Below are positions 15,055 through 24,251 of a stretch of 41,622 nucleotides of DNA, piece after piece. The translations under genes were made by a program, and so were the position numbers. The first letter of the stretch is position 1, and every line of letters starts with the position of its first letter. This DNA comes from Advenella incenata. Its GTDB lineage: Bacteria; Pseudomonadota; Gammaproteobacteria; Burkholderiales; Burkholderiaceae_B. Location: positions 1 through 41,622 of the forward strand of contig NZ_SHKO01000006.1 in NCBI RefSeq assembly GCF_004217095.1. The letters run 5' to 3'. The notes under the pieces are model-generated. The model had not been told where the DNA came from and searched no databases. It saw only the letters and a program-made list of their open reading frames with translations.

Positions 15055-16166
15055 GATTCAAACCATAGATCTTTGTTAACAAAAATCATTAGACGTGCGC
15101 CGCGATTAGCTTCTAGCGTTGGACGTATATTGATTGTCGAATCCAGGACTTTAGAAGCCATTTCTTTAGATTGGCGGCCTGTTCTTTCACCATAGACTTG
15201 CTGCCCTGCTGACCCTTGAGTTTCCTTGGCAATGGCATAACTTACGCTGTCGTCAATCAATGAGAGCAGTAATGCGGCGCCTAAACGCTCACCCCAATGA
15301 TTTTCAACATAGCCACCCACGCCCATTGTGCCTACACCATCTGTTGCAGGGCTATCTACATCTATAACGAAACCATCGGTAGTTTCAATCCGCTGCCACA
15401 TAACACCGATTCGCTTATCCCCATTTTGTAATGTTTGACCATACTCACCTATAGCTTTGGAGCCTTTGGCAATAAGCAATCTTTTGCCATTGTTGCTATA
15501 TACGTTTTCAGGAATAACGCAGGAAGTTTGGCCTGGTACATTTGAATTCAATTGCGATAACAAAATGCAAGGAATATTGCTGCCCCGAGTGATGACTTTC
15601 GACCGATCCCCAATCTTTGCGGATTTGCGTTGTTCTGTCTTTGTCAATGGTGCTTTTTCGAGCTTTGCATAACCTTCAATCGTTGTCGGTAAGAGTTCCG
15701 TTTCTTCTTTTCCAAGCATCATTGGTTTAGGTGCTGGCGGAGGGTTTTGTCCCGTAGCGCCTGTATTTGCTTGCGTAGACCCATTGTTATGCAAGGGTAT
15801 TGGCTTTGGTTCATCGGTCTGTGGAAGTACAGGCAAGGGCGCCGGTTCTGCAACCTGGGGCACTGGCTCAGGAAATGAAAATTCACGGCCACGTCTTGAA
15901 TTTTCAACGTTTGCTGCATTTTCGTTCTCACGTTGTCTTGCTTCACGCTCAGCTGCATTTTTGTCAAGCATGTACTTAATTAATAATCCAGCCCCGATAA
16001 CAACGAGACACAAAATAACCAGAAAAATTATCGCTTTTACCAATACATTATTTTTTCGTTTCTCTTTCTCAGAATCGAAAGTGTATTTTTCATTTTCTAC
16101 ACCTTCAGGCTCGTCGTAGTACACTTTTTCAGACTCTTGGGGATTTTGGTTTTTATCAGTTTCCAT
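15051..16166 (-). CDS. virB10: VirB10 core-complex protein
   Basis: The product has 371 residues from ATG 16166, which follows AAGGAGAATATCT. An N-terminal cytoplasmic segment precedes one membrane helix (about 42-65), then a Pro-rich periplasmic linker (residues 90-150) and the TrbI/VirB10 domain (TCVIPENVYSNNGKRLLIAKGS, GVMWQRIETTDGFVIDVDSP, the GVGGYVENHWGER antenna region). The longer frame back to 16229 runs through the 17-bp repeat and overlaps virB9 more, so it is rejected. Confidence 0.95.
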   Translation of the reverse strand: METDKNQNPQESEKVYYDEPEGVENEKYTFDSEKEKRKNNVLVKAIIFLVILCLVVIGAGLLIKYMLDKNAAEREARQRENENAANVENSRRGREFSFPEPVPQVAEPAPLPVLPQTDEPKPIPLHNNGSTQANTGATGQNPPPAPKPMMLGKEETELLPTTIEGYAKLEKAPLTKTEQRKSAKIGDRSKVITRGSNIPCILLSQLNSNVPGQTSCVIPENVYSNNGKRLLIAKGSKAIGEYGQTLQNGDKRIGVMWQRIETTDGFVIDVDSPATDGVGTMGVGGYVENHWGERLGAALLLSLIDDSVSYAIAKETQGSAGQQVYGERTGRQSKEMASKVLDSTINIRPTLEANRGARLMIFVNKDLWFES

Positions 16167-16944
16167 AGATATTCTCCTTGCTATCGTTTTGAGTTTCTCC
16201 ACGCGAAACTTTGGCTTTATATGAGTCATTAAAGACCCCGATCAATGAATCCCCTATTCTTAAATTCCAAAGCGGACTTACACCGTGCAGGACGATATAA
16301 CCATTTTCTTTATGGGAATTTATCAACCATTCATTTTCAGAGCCGGGAGTGCTCTTATATATGGCTGGAACGTCAACGTTTTTATCAAATTTCATATACG
16401 TAAACGTACCGTTATCGAACACCTCCAACGGTCGGAAATTTTCATCTTCTTTGACAATTTCCATTGAATAGTTGAAATTCTGGATTCCGCTATTCATTGG
16501 CGGTGAATCTTGTTCAGTTCCGGCGCTGTCTGAATCACCCTTTTTCTCAGGGTATTTCATGATTATTTTGGAGACACGATTTTTTACGTTGCCACCGGAA
16601 GGATAAAGATCGATCACATAATCATGTTTGTCAGTTGAGACAATGACAGTGGCTGCCTTAGCGCCATCAAGTGGCCTGAAAAACAAATTTCGACCTTCTT
16701 TAAACAATTCCCAATTAACAATAATTCCACCGGCAACATTGTTAATGGTTTCATCTTCTCCAAAGACAATAACGGAGGGATGATTTTTATAACCAGCAAC
16801 CTTAATAACTAGGTTATCGCTATAGGTGACAGTCTGAATCCGCTTAGAATTGTCGTAAACAACATTAAAGTTGCTATTTGCCATTGCTGGCGCTGACATA
16901 GCAATAGCAGCCGCAAGTAGTAATGTTTTGAGTTTCATTGTCAT
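16156..16944 (-). CDS. virB9: VirB9 outer-membrane core protein
   Basis: The 262-residue protein has a signal peptide (MKLKTLLLAAAIAMSAPAMA) and the VirB9/CagX C-terminal domain (NFNYSMEIVKEDENFRPLEVF, then DNGTFTYMKFDKN, NGYIVLHGVSPLWNLRIGDS). It forms the outer-membrane core with VirB7 and VirB10. The last residues (VSRGET...) are encoded by the 17-bp dispersed repeat at 16193-16209. The start overlaps virB8 by 4 bases. Confidence 0.95.
   Translation of the reverse strand: MTMKLKTLLLAAAIAMSAPAMANSNFNVVYDNSKRIQTVTYSDNLVIKVAGYKNHPSVIVFGEDETINNVAGGIIVNWELFKEGRNLFFRPLDGAKAATVIVSTDKHDYVIDLYPSGGNVKNRVSKIIMKYPEKKGDSDSAGTEQDSPPMNSGIQNFNYSMEIVKEDENFRPLEVFDNGTFTYMKFDKNVDVPAIYKSTPGSENEWLINSHKENGYIVLHGVSPLWNLRIGDSLIGVFNDSYKAKVSRGETQNDSKENIYGN
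16193..16209 (+). repeat. 17-bp dispersed element, copy 1
   Basis: Exact GTTTCTCCACGCGAAAC. It lies inside the 3' end of virB9 and 27 bases upstream of virB10, where it encodes VSRGET on the minus strand. Confidence 0.9.
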
Positions 16945-17636
16945 TCCCCTACGAATTCTGAATCAGTTTGATAGGCAGATATAGTGAACCCATGAGGGTT
17001 ATCTATGGCATCCGATTCCGTCTGGAATAACTTCTTCTCGTAGCTGAAACGCATCGTAGCTACCTTGCGCTGCACCTTTGGAGCATAGTTTGCTTGCCGG
17101 CGATCAGTTGTTGCCAGTTCATAACGAACAGTAGCAATGCCGCCATTCTGAATTGTTATTGAAAGGATCTTCGGGGTAATTTCGATGTTGTCGGCATAGA
17201 CCTTATCCAGGGCTTTTTCACCGTTAAATTTTGACGAATAATCACGCCAAACAGTATCACCGGCTAGAATTTTGATTTTGTCATAATCATATTGAAGCAA
17301 CTTATAGTTGTATCGCTCGTGACTGATCAAAAACTCTTTTACCCAATGCTTATCATTCAAAACATTGTTAGTTGTGTAATTTTCTGATGTCGGGACAACT
17401 GAAGTTTCCCCTGTTATTTTGTCAACTGCTATCACATAAGGCACAACAGTTTTCAAAGGCAACAGAAAAAAAATCGCTATGCCGAGAGTTATCGACAATA
17501 CGGTTTGTGCATAAAACGCACGCCATGCTGTTCTTTTCGATTTTCTTTCGTTGGACACTAAAGAATGTTCCCAACTTAAATTACGCATTTCTGGTTCTGG
17601 CCGTTGGCCGCCACGGTTCTTTGTCTTGTTGAACAT
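16941..17636 (-). CDS. virB8: VirB8 inner-membrane assembly protein
   Basis: From ATG 17636 the product has 231 residues: a cytoplasmic N-terminus, one membrane helix (about 41-62), and the NTF2-like VirB8 periplasmic domain (WKEF-type helix HWVKEFLISHERYNY, then beta-strands ending in VGE). A TTG two codons upstream would touch the virB7 stop. It bridges inner-membrane and core components. Confidence 0.95.
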   Translation of the reverse strand: MFNKTKNRGGQRPEPEMRNLSWEHSLVSNERKSKRTAWRAFYAQTVLSITLGIAIFFLLPLKTVVPYVIAVDKITGETSVVPTSENYTTNNVLNDKHWVKEFLISHERYNYKLLQYDYDKIKILAGDTVWRDYSSKFNGEKALDKVYADNIEITPKILSITIQNGGIATVRYELATTDRRQANYAPKVQRKVATMRFSYEKKLFQTESDAIDNPHGFTISAYQTDSEFVGE

Positions 17637-17638
17637 AA

Positions 17639-17785
17639 TCAATCCTCAATTATTTGGGCAGGACTTTTCTGAATCTGATTCACTGGAATACGAGCTGAAT
17701 CGCCGGTTGGAAAGCCTACTTTTGGCGGTGATGAGCAGCCAACTATGAAAAAAAGGCAAAAAAGGGCTACTGACAAAATTTTCAT
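17639..17785 (-). CDS. virB7: VirB7 lipoprotein (48 residues)
   Basis: Translating the gap between virB8 and virB6 gives MKILSVALFCLFFIVGC, a lipoprotein signal with lipobox Cys17, followed by about 31 residues rich in Pro, Ser and Gln. It has AAGGA before the ATG and ends within two bases of virB8. Size, lipobox and position are those of VirB7, which pairs with VirB9 in the outer-membrane core. Confidence 0.9.
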   Translation of the reverse strand: MKILSVALFCLFFIVGCSSPPKVGFPTGDSARIPVNQIQKSPAQIIED

Positions 17786-17856
17786 AATGAAAATTCCTTA
17801 AAAAAATTAGATTGAATTTATATTTTTTCGGAGTCTTAGAAATTTATATGCATGAC

Positions 17857-19056
17857 CTAGCCCCTCGTTACCGTACCGATGCCAGATCTATTTGAGTCGT
17901 TATATCCGGAGCTATATGCTCCTCTGACATTACCAGCGCGCCTATTCATTGCGGCGCGTCTTTCTGGTGTGCTGTAGGCAGCACCCGTTTTGCCTTGCAT
18001 AACTCGAATTACTGTACCGACCGAGGACGCTGTTTGACGAGCACCAGACGTTGCGTCTGCGAATCTCTGCCCTACTTGAGTATTAGCCAGGGCACCAGAT
18101 GCACGGCCAACACCATAAGCGCCAGCACGTGCCGCTCCTTGTGTGGTATTGCTAACAGTTGAACTAACTGTGTTTGATATTTTTTTTGCGAGCGGTGTAG
18201 CTGATACTAAATTCATTGCTGCACCACCTACCATATCGGCGGCAAGGGATGCTGCTCTCATGGAAAGAAAAATAAGGATACCGGTAGCACCAAATGCTCC
18301 TACAGCGAGCGAAATATAATCAGTGGTGTCATTTACACCTTTAAGTTGAGCGGCATAATTACCAAGAATGTCAGTTCCCAGGCCAATGATTGCGACAATA
18401 ACTATCGCTGTGAATATATATTTAAGAACTGCGACTACCCATGTGTTGAAAAATCCAGATGTTGCTTGGAATGCATAGCAAGCTACAAAAAGAGGCCCAA
18501 CTGCAAAAATAAAATGAAGTGAAAAATCAATAATCAGAAGATTGACAGCAGCGACAATCGCGTAGCAACCAAAGCAAAACAGTAAAACTATGCCACTAGC
18601 AATATAAGAAAGACCGATTAAATTGATGTTAGAAATGGATATATCAATTTTTTCTTCACCAAGTATCCATATTTTTTTAAATGCGGTTATTGCTTCATTA
18701 ACAGAGCTATCGAGTTTTGCATAAGCAGATTTGCCTGCACCACCTGATGGTGCAAACAAATTCAATAACCCGTCTTTTAAGTCGTTCGCTAAACCCATTA
18801 TGTTGTCAAAATACGCAGCGCCTGTCAGGCATAAAGTAACAACTAAGAATGCACGTAACGATTTAAAAAACACATCCAACAGATGATCTTGTCCTCCTTG
18901 GCCACGCATAATGCCATAACCTTGCATTATGATCTGTATAGTAAGCCCCGCAAGAATTGGAGGAGCAACCCAGGTCATAAGTACGCCAGGTATAAATACC
19001 CAACTTAGAAAGGCAGACAGTAGCTTTGTAGAGATTGATTCAAATACATGAAACAT
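17857..19056 (-). CDS. virB6: VirB6 polytopic channel protein
   Basis: The 399-residue protein has at least six hydrophobic segments between residues 15 and 285, including the family-type GLTIQIIMQGYGIMRGQ near the start. It ends in a Gly/Ala/Ser/Arg-rich, probably disordered tail (residues 300-399). VirB6/TrbL proteins form the inner-membrane part of the DNA path. It is placed between eexN and virB7. Confidence 0.93.
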   Translation of the reverse strand: MFHVFESISTKLLSAFLSWVFIPGVLMTWVAPPILAGLTIQIIMQGYGIMRGQGGQDHLLDVFFKSLRAFLVVTLCLTGAAYFDNIMGLANDLKDGLLNLFAPSGGAGKSAYAKLDSSVNEAITAFKKIWILGEEKIDISISNINLIGLSYIASGIVLLFCFGCYAIVAAVNLLIIDFSLHFIFAVGPLFVACYAFQATSGFFNTWVVAVLKYIFTAIVIVAIIGLGTDILGNYAAQLKGVNDTTDYISLAVGAFGATGILIFLSMRAASLAADMVGGAAMNLVSATPLAKKISNTVSSTVSNTTQGAARAGAYGVGRASGALANTQVGQRFADATSGARQTASSVGTVIRVMQGKTGAAYSTPERRAAMNRRAGNVRGAYSSGYNDSNRSGIGTVTRG

Positions 19057-19073
19057 AAGATCATCTTTCCAGT

Positions 19074-19334
19074 TTAATTGTTATGCTGCTTTTGATATTC
19101 ACTTAGTGGATTAGGATTGCCTAAAAACTGTTGCTTATCAAATTCGATTTTCGCTGCTTTCGCATTAATACAATTTCCGTCTGTAGTGGCTTTAGCTGGA
19201 TCGTTTTTACACTCAGAAAGTTTTTTACTTAGCTCAGGAATATTTTCTTTCCAGTAAGCAACGTCTTTGGTATCCTCGCCACAACCAGCCAGACCGACGA
19301 CCAAGAGTAAACAAAGTAATGATGCTTTTTTCAT
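19074..19334 (-). CDS. eexN: EexN-type entry-exclusion lipoprotein
   Basis: The 86-residue protein has lipoprotein signal MKKASLLCLLLVVGLAGC (Cys18) and an EexN-like body (YWKEN, LSECKNDPAK, GNCINAKAAK) with two further Cys. EexN proteins reduce uptake of related plasmids. The position between virB5 and virB6 is as in pKM101-like operons. Confidence 0.88.
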   Translation of the reverse strand: MKKASLLCLLLVVGLAGCGEDTKDVAYWKENIPELSKKLSECKNDPAKATTDGNCINAKAAKIEFDKQQFLGNPNPLSEYQKQHNN

Positions 19335-19343
19335 TCAAAAAAC

Positions 19344-20066
19344 CTATTTAATTTGGTTGAAAGGGTTTTCAGTATTAGTTAAAAATGCTTTCCTGTCAGC
19401 CTCGGCCTGTCCTTGACTCAATAATTTGGCTTGGTATTCTTGCTGTTTCAATGCCAAGGTCATCATTGTCTGTTCGTTCTGCAATAAAGTCTGTTCTGCT
19501 TGGATTCGATTTTGCAAATCACTAGCTGCCTTTAAATCTGGTGCTTGATCCACTTTAGTAATGAGTTTTTTCAACTCATTAACTCGTTTCTGTGAAGATT
19601 CCAACGCCTGATTTACAAAATCTGTACTTGACGGTGTTAGCAACGCTTTCGCTTCACAATCTCTGATCGAGGTTGAATCTCTAAATTGCTGATCACAACC
19701 AAATTTTTTAATTTCAGAATAGATTGACCTGGCACCGGCAGAAGCACCGCCGCTGCCCAAGTTGGCAAGATTGTTGTATGTATCGGTGAACCCATCTGGA
19801 AGCTGTTGACGAACTAAATCGTTGTTTAGCAAATCACCCATCCCACGAATACCGGTGATCGAGTCATATTGTGCTTTTGCTTGCGCAATTTGCTGTTGCA
19901 TCTGGTTCGCTTGTTCAACCCATTTTGCAATTTGTGCTGCAGCTTCTTGTGCCCGAGAAGCGATACTGGCCGCATCTGTCACCGGGATTTGTGCAACCGC
20001 TGTGCCATAGGCCAGAAGGCCGGAAACTGATACCGCTAAAGTTAGAAATGATTTTTTGATATTCAT
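19344..20066 (-). CDS. virB5: VirB5 pilus-tip type protein
   Basis: From ATG 20066 (after CAGGTGAAATT) the product has 240 residues: a signal peptide (cut after VAQ/AVA near residue 20) and a helical, Gln/Ala-rich body with QMQQQIAQAKAQYDSITGIRG, the usual start of the VirB5/TraC domain. VirB5 decorates the pilus and takes part in adhesion. Confidence 0.93.
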   Translation of the reverse strand: MNIKKSFLTLAVSVSGLLAYGTAVAQIPVTDAASIASRAQEAAAQIAKWVEQANQMQQQIAQAKAQYDSITGIRGMGDLLNNDLVRQQLPDGFTDTYNNLANLGSGGASAGARSIYSEIKKFGCDQQFRDSTSIRDCEAKALLTPSSTDFVNQALESSQKRVNELKKLITKVDQAPDLKAASDLQNRIQAEQTLLQNEQTMMTLALKQQEYQAKLLSQGQAEADRKAFLTNTENPFNQIK

Positions 20067-20095
20067 AATTTCACCTGTATAAATGGCCATTACAA

Positions 20096-22489
20096 TTAAG
20101 ATTCACCGCTAACAAAAGGTTGATGCCAAACTTCCGGATCATCACCAAGACGCTCACGCAATTTATCCAGCCGATTTACATTGGCTGTAGTACCTGAAAT
20201 AATTTTTAGGTCTTCTGGAAAACCGTTCAGATCCAGCTTTGCAAGACTGCAAGTGTGTTCTTGCTTAATCAGAAAAACACGGTCTTTTTCATTCAAACTT
20301 TTGACAATTTCATATTCAGTCTCGGTCAGTTTGAAACCGTTAACATAATCGTCATAATCTGCTCTGGGATTAGGTAGTAAAATCAATGTTGCACTTTGTT
20401 CGATCAACGCCCGAGCGATATCACTCTTTAATGTATCTTCAGGGCTTTGAGTCATATAGACACCAAAACCGTTTTGCTTACGGATTGTTTTTTGTTTGTT
20501 TTTCGCAAAATCTTTGAAATAAGAAACGCTTAAGGCTTTCCAATATTCATCCATGAAAAATGCGAATTTCCGCCCATCAATAAGTTTCTCCACGCGAAAC
20601 ATGAGGTACATCATGATTGCGCCGCATATTTCTGGATTATCGAGAACTTCGGTATAGTCAAAGCCGTATGGCCGACCAGGCTCAAAATGAACAATATCTT
20701 CGTCGCTATTTAAGCACCAACTCAACGACCCTCCAGAAGCCCACTTTCTAAGCCTTTGAGCTATGGAGTTATCGTTGTCGTCTGGAAGATTTTCAAGCAG
20801 CGTATCAAAACTTCGCACTTCTACAGGCAATTCAGCAACGGCATTAACCGCATGATGGATTTGCATTAACTCGGCTGGAGTATGTGGCAACGCTACACTT
20901 TTTGAGCAGTAAATTACGAGTTCTTCCCAAAATAGAATGTTCTCAGTCGTAGGTTCCAGTTTGAATGGACTAAATCCTGTCTTTTGCCCTCTTACTAATG
21001 ACAAATACTGCCCGCCGAATCTTCTGATTGCTATTTCGGCACCTCTATCTTTATCAAAGTAAACAATTTGGGTTTTGTACTTCAGTAAATTGGCGAGTAG
21101 AAAAATGGCGAGCGCGGTTTTACCTGAACCTGACTTACCAATAACTTGTGTATTGCCCAGGTAATCATCCTTACCAAACGAATTTTCATTTGCCGGTGTA
21201 TGGTGAAAGTTGAAATATACTGGTTGTTCTGATGGTGAACGTAAAATTGCTACGGCCTCACCAAATGGATTGTTATCGCGTTTACCAGAAGCAAAATTAT
21301 GGAAAGAACACAGCCCAGTGAAATTTCGACTACTTAGCTTTGCGACCCGGTGACGGTAGCGAAAATTTGAAGGTAATTGCGCGGCATACGCATCTGCTAC
21401 AACAAGGTCAATAGGAATCCCTAAGAAGCCAGAACCAGAGCTTGATAGCAGTTCAATAGCTTGGCTTCTCGCTGCTGTAACCTGTTCAACCGAATTGCCT
21501 TTTAACTGCAATGAGTAATGATAAAGACCAAATGAAATATGATCGGCTACAAGTTGATCTAAAGCCACATTCAAATCTTCGATTTGTGACAGTGAATCAT
21601 CTTCACTACTAATCAATTGGTTTTTTTGACGCTTAATTGCCGCTTGCGAATCCAATTTTGTCATTGGCGAAAAGGAATGCGTTTCTACGTATTCACAGTT
21701 CAGACCCAATAGAGTGTTGAGTATGCCTGGACTTGAAAAATCGCAATAATCTTTAATGTCTACGAAAGTTGAATACGTAGAGCCATATGTATCGCGTGAC
21801 TCGACAATTTTGTCACCGAACAGGTGCCGCGTAGTTGGTAAATAGTTATATAAGGGCAAATCCTTCGCTGGAATTTGCCACCAGAAACCATTAATCAAGT
21901 ATGAATAGAATTCTAATTGTTCACTGAAGACTTGCTTACCCTGGGTGTACACGCCAAGTAACCTTGTATTGTATTCATCAAGGGTTGCTGCGATCTTACG
22001 ATCAATCTCTGATAGTTCTTCAATTGCATTAATATTTTCCGCGCGAATGTCTTCAATCCCACGTTTTACTTTGGAGAAAATGCCACTGCCCTTGCCTTGT
22101 GGATATGGCCGATATACAACTGTTAAATAAATCTCAGTTGCCATCATTCCCGATTCGCTCAGGTCATCGTAATATCGGTTCAGAAAATCCTTGGCATAGC
22201 CATTTTCCGGCACTGAGAGCCGATCAGATACGTACCGGCGTACACGGTGTACCCAAAAGGCGAATTTGCCGTTAGAAATGCTTCTGACAAACATATTGAG
22301 TGATTGCATTTTTGCGTAGGCATCTGCATCACTTAAACCTTCAAATGAAAGGCCGTGGATTTTCCAAGTTGCCAAATAATCGCCCTGGCGGGTAGTGACG
22401 ATTGAGTCAGTCAGAGAACTCGAGAACGGGATCACCCTTGAAAGGTGATCTTCTAGATTCGCGTTACGCTTAGTATTCGTCATCTTCAT
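20096..22489 (-). CDS. virB4: VirB4 ATPase
   Basis: The 797-residue protein has the N-terminal CagE/VirB4 domain and an ATPase half with Walker A GKSGSGKT (residues 451-458) and Walker B (KFAFFMDEYWKAL). The N-terminus overlaps the virB3 stop by 20 bases; ATG 22483 two codons later is an equal choice. It powers pilus assembly and substrate transfer. One 17-bp dispersed element (20584-20600) lies inside the gene and encodes FRVEKL. Confidence 0.97.
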   Translation of the reverse strand: MKMTNTKRNANLEDHLSRVIPFSSSLTDSIVTTRQGDYLATWKIHGLSFEGLSDADAYAKMQSLNMFVRSISNGKFAFWVHRVRRYVSDRLSVPENGYAKDFLNRYYDDLSESGMMATEIYLTVVYRPYPQGKGSGIFSKVKRGIEDIRAENINAIEELSEIDRKIAATLDEYNTRLLGVYTQGKQVFSEQLEFYSYLINGFWWQIPAKDLPLYNYLPTTRHLFGDKIVESRDTYGSTYSTFVDIKDYCDFSSPGILNTLLGLNCEYVETHSFSPMTKLDSQAAIKRQKNQLISSEDDSLSQIEDLNVALDQLVADHISFGLYHYSLQLKGNSVEQVTAARSQAIELLSSSGSGFLGIPIDLVVADAYAAQLPSNFRYRHRVAKLSSRNFTGLCSFHNFASGKRDNNPFGEAVAILRSPSEQPVYFNFHHTPANENSFGKDDYLGNTQVIGKSGSGKTALAIFLLANLLKYKTQIVYFDKDRGAEIAIRRFGGQYLSLVRGQKTGFSPFKLEPTTENILFWEELVIYCSKSVALPHTPAELMQIHHAVNAVAELPVEVRSFDTLLENLPDDNDNSIAQRLRKWASGGSLSWCLNSDEDIVHFEPGRPYGFDYTEVLDNPEICGAIMMYLMFRVEKLIDGRKFAFFMDEYWKALSVSYFKDFAKNKQKTIRKQNGFGVYMTQSPEDTLKSDIARALIEQSATLILLPNPRADYDDYVNGFKLTETEYEIVKSLNEKDRVFLIKQEHTCSLAKLDLNGFPEDLKIISGTTANVNRLDKLRERLGDDPEVWHQPFVSGES
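20584..20600 (+). repeat. 17-bp dispersed element, copy 2
   Basis: Exact GTTTCTCCACGCGAAAC inside virB4, far from any start codon. A purely intragenic copy argues for a ParB-type spreading or roadblock site rather than a promoter element. Confidence 0.9.
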
Positions 22490-22802
22490 CTACCCTCTTT
22501 TTATAATTGATTGGAGACATTGAGTGAGTTCCCCAATTTGCTGCGTTTCTACGAAATGTCGAGTTACGCACCCATGCCAGAAAGATATTCAATCGGTAAG
22601 CATCATTTTCTGATAGCTTGCGCAAGGCCAGAATTTCAAAGGCTAAAATCAGCAATACAACGAGCGTTGCAAGAATATTGATGAACACCATTAGCCACAT
22701 TGCGATGATGATATGTAGACCGGAAAGCAGAATGAACGGGACGATTGGAATTCCCACTATCATTGCCGGTCGACTTGCCCCTTTGAAAATTCTGTCTTGC
22801 AT
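22470..22802 (-). CDS. virB3: VirB3 inner-membrane protein
   Basis: The 110-residue protein opens IFKGASRPAMIVGIPIVPFI, the VirB3/TrbD signature, with two hydrophobic segments (about 13-30 and 33-56) and a basic C-terminus. It sits 4 bases after virB2 and overlaps virB4, with which it works. Confidence 0.95.
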   Translation of the reverse strand: MQDRIFKGASRPAMIVGIPIVPFILLSGLHIIIAMWLMVFINILATLVVLLILAFEILALRKLSENDAYRLNIFLAWVRNSTFRRNAANWGTHSMSPINYKKRVDEDDEY

Positions 22803-22806
22803 CGCT

Positions 22807-23094
22807 TTACCCTACCAACATGGCTGCAATACCGCCAGCACCACCGACTAGTACACCACCCCAGAATACTGGGGCAACATCTTTCCATTGTGCTTCTCGG
22901 AAGGCCATACGAAAACCGACAAACATTACCGCGAAAGTGACTATGAGTGCCGAAATGGAAACCAGCCACGTTTGAAGAGTGTTCAACATGGTTGTGCCCT
23001 TTTCGAGCTGCGCATATGCTGGTGATGCAAACACCGTGACCAGTGCCGCAGCATAGATATGCTTTAGTGTTTTTGACACAGGCTGTTTCTTCAT
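22807..23094 (-). CDS. virB2: VirB2 major pilin
   Basis: The 95-residue protein has a long signal peptide (cut near PAYAQ, residue 29) and two hydrophobic segments (about 41-60 and 70-93), as in processed VirB2/TrbC pilins. It lies between virB1 and virB3. Confidence 0.93.
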   Translation of the reverse strand: MKKQPVSKTLKHIYAAALVTVFASPAYAQLEKGTTMLNTLQTWLVSISALIVTFAVMFVGFRMAFREAQWKDVAPVFWGGVLVGGAGGIAAMLVG

Positions 23095-23106
23095 TGAATA
23101 TCCTCT

Positions 23107-23751
23107 TTAGTTAAGAAAAAAATTAAGCATCATTGATACTGATTGCTTGGTTTTGGTAAGTCGTGACGAAGTTTCTCCACGCGAAACTGAAACCTTTTTG
23201 ACTTTCACAACTGCCGATTTATTTGCATTTGCTAGAGGGATCACTTTGCCCTTCTCGTTTTTGGGTGCTTCTGTGTTGGATGCTGTTTTTACGCTTAATA
23301 CATCATTTACATACCTTGCGACGTCTGGAACGGAAGTTCCCCAGGCATGCTTGCCACTGTAATAACAAGACAACGCAGCGTGGGTTGCTGTATAGCCAGT
23401 GGAATTTTCTTGATAACCAGCGGATAAGGCTGATGCATAGCAGTCTTTGAAAATCTGATGCGCAGCAATTACGTTATTGCAGACATCAAATCCTTTAGTT
23501 AGGTCGTCCCACCCTAATCTGGCGAAATGCGTTTTGTTGACCTGGCCTTTTCCAATTGAGAAGTTATAGCCACTTTGTTGTAAGTAATTTGCTGTAGCTA
23601 CAGCGTCATCGAGGTTTTGCGGCTGACGTACCAACCTATTACGAACAACTCCAATAGCAAATGGATTGTTCGATGATTCAACATGGAATATCTGTTGCAT
23701 CACTGGTGCATTTAATGCGTTCTGGCAGTCAGGTGGTAGATCAACACTCAT
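23107..23751 (-). CDS. virB1: VirB1-type lytic transglycosylase
   Basis: The 214-residue protein has an SLT/lysozyme-like domain: VMQQIFHVESSNNPFAIGVV with catalytic Glu25, YNFSIGKGQVN, ALSCYYSGKHAWG and YVNDVL. No signal peptide is seen. It would open peptidoglycan for the secretion channel. The basic tail (KKVSVSRGETSSR) contains the translated 17-bp element at 23171-23187. It is the first gene of the transfer operon. Confidence 0.93.
   Translation of the reverse strand: MSVDLPPDCQNALNAPVMQQIFHVESSNNPFAIGVVRNRLVRQPQNLDDAVATANYLQQSGYNFSIGKGQVNKTHFARLGWDDLTKGFDVCNNVIAAHQIFKDCYASALSAGYQENSTGYTATHAALSCYYSGKHAWGTSVPDVARYVNDVLSVKTASNTEAPKNEKGKVIPLANANKSAVVKVKKVSVSRGETSSRLTKTKQSVSMMLNFFLN
23171..23187 (+). 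repeat. 17-bp dispersed element, copy 3
   Basis: Exact GTTTCTCCACGCGAAAC in the 3' end of virB1, encoding VSRGET in the same frame as copy 1 does in virB9. Confidence 0.9.
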
Positions 23752-23778
23752 TTCTTTAATCCTAATGTTGTTAAATAA

Positions 23779-23831
23779 ATTATCTCTTGTTTTTGGCTAA
23801 AAGTAAACGAAAAAGTAAACTGATATGTAAA
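23779..23831 (-). promoter_or_regulatory. TTTAC-array promoter of the virB operon
   Basis: Minus-strand TTTAC units lie at 23803-23807, 23815-23819 and 23827-23831, exactly 12 bp apart. The proximal one is the -35 (TTTACT) of a promoter with a 17-bp spacer and -10 GATAAT (23779-23784), 28 bases before virB1. It is the single obvious promoter for the whole transfer operon. Confidence 0.85.
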
Positions 23832-23852
23832 TTGATAAATTCCTACAACAGG

Positions 23853-23880
23853 CCGTGGTCTTTTGTAAAAAAGGCCACGG
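23853..23880 (-). terminator. Hairpin after the stbB-stbC pair
   Basis: CCGTGG...CCACGG, extended by CTTTT/AAAAGG with one G-U pair, gives a 12-bp stem between the stbC-like stop and the virB promoter. No T-run follows on the minus strand, so its terminator role is uncertain. Confidence 0.45.
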
Positions 23881-23897
23881 TAACAAGCGATAGCGCG

Positions 23898-24251
23898 TTA
23901 GTACTTCAGAAGAAGAACCACAATTGCGCTGAGTGCAATCAGGTTTGTGAATACCGATAAAGCGATCAGCAACCAAAAATATTTTGTAAAAGGAGCCAAG
24001 GCACGATTCATTGACGATGCATGTGCCTCTTTTTCTTTTCCTATTTTTTCTTTCAATGCACCAGCTAAACCAGTGAACTTTGCGAACAGATCATCAAAAT
24101 GTTTTGTTGAACTCTCGATTTGCTTATCCAAATTTATCCGATGTTCATTGACAGCTTCGGTAGTCTTTTCAAGTGACTTTGAAATCTGAAGTATTTCAGT
24201 CAGCATTTCGGCATGAACAGCGTCCAACAACTTTGTTGGTTGCTTATTCAT
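23898..24251 (-). CDS. StbC/TraM-like membrane coiled-coil protein
   Basis: The 117-residue protein has a helical N-terminal region (residues 10-85) and one C-terminal membrane helix (about 93-115). It overlaps the upstream ATPase gene by 8 bases. A ParA-like ATPase followed by a small coiled-coil membrane protein beside oriT matches stbB-stbC of IncW/N and traL-traM of IncP. The assignment rests on context more than sequence. Confidence 0.65.
   Translation of the reverse strand: MNKQPTKLLDAVHAEMLTEILQISKSLEKTTEAVNEHRINLDKQIESSTKHFDDLFAKFTGLAGALKEKIGKEKEAHASSMNRALAPFTKYFWLLIALSVFTNLIALSAIVVLLLKY

Noticed and set aside
15051-16229. Longer VirB10 start with N-terminal FRVEKL
   Set aside because: It runs through the 17-bp element and deep into virB9; ATG 16166 has AAGGAG and the usual VirB10 layout.
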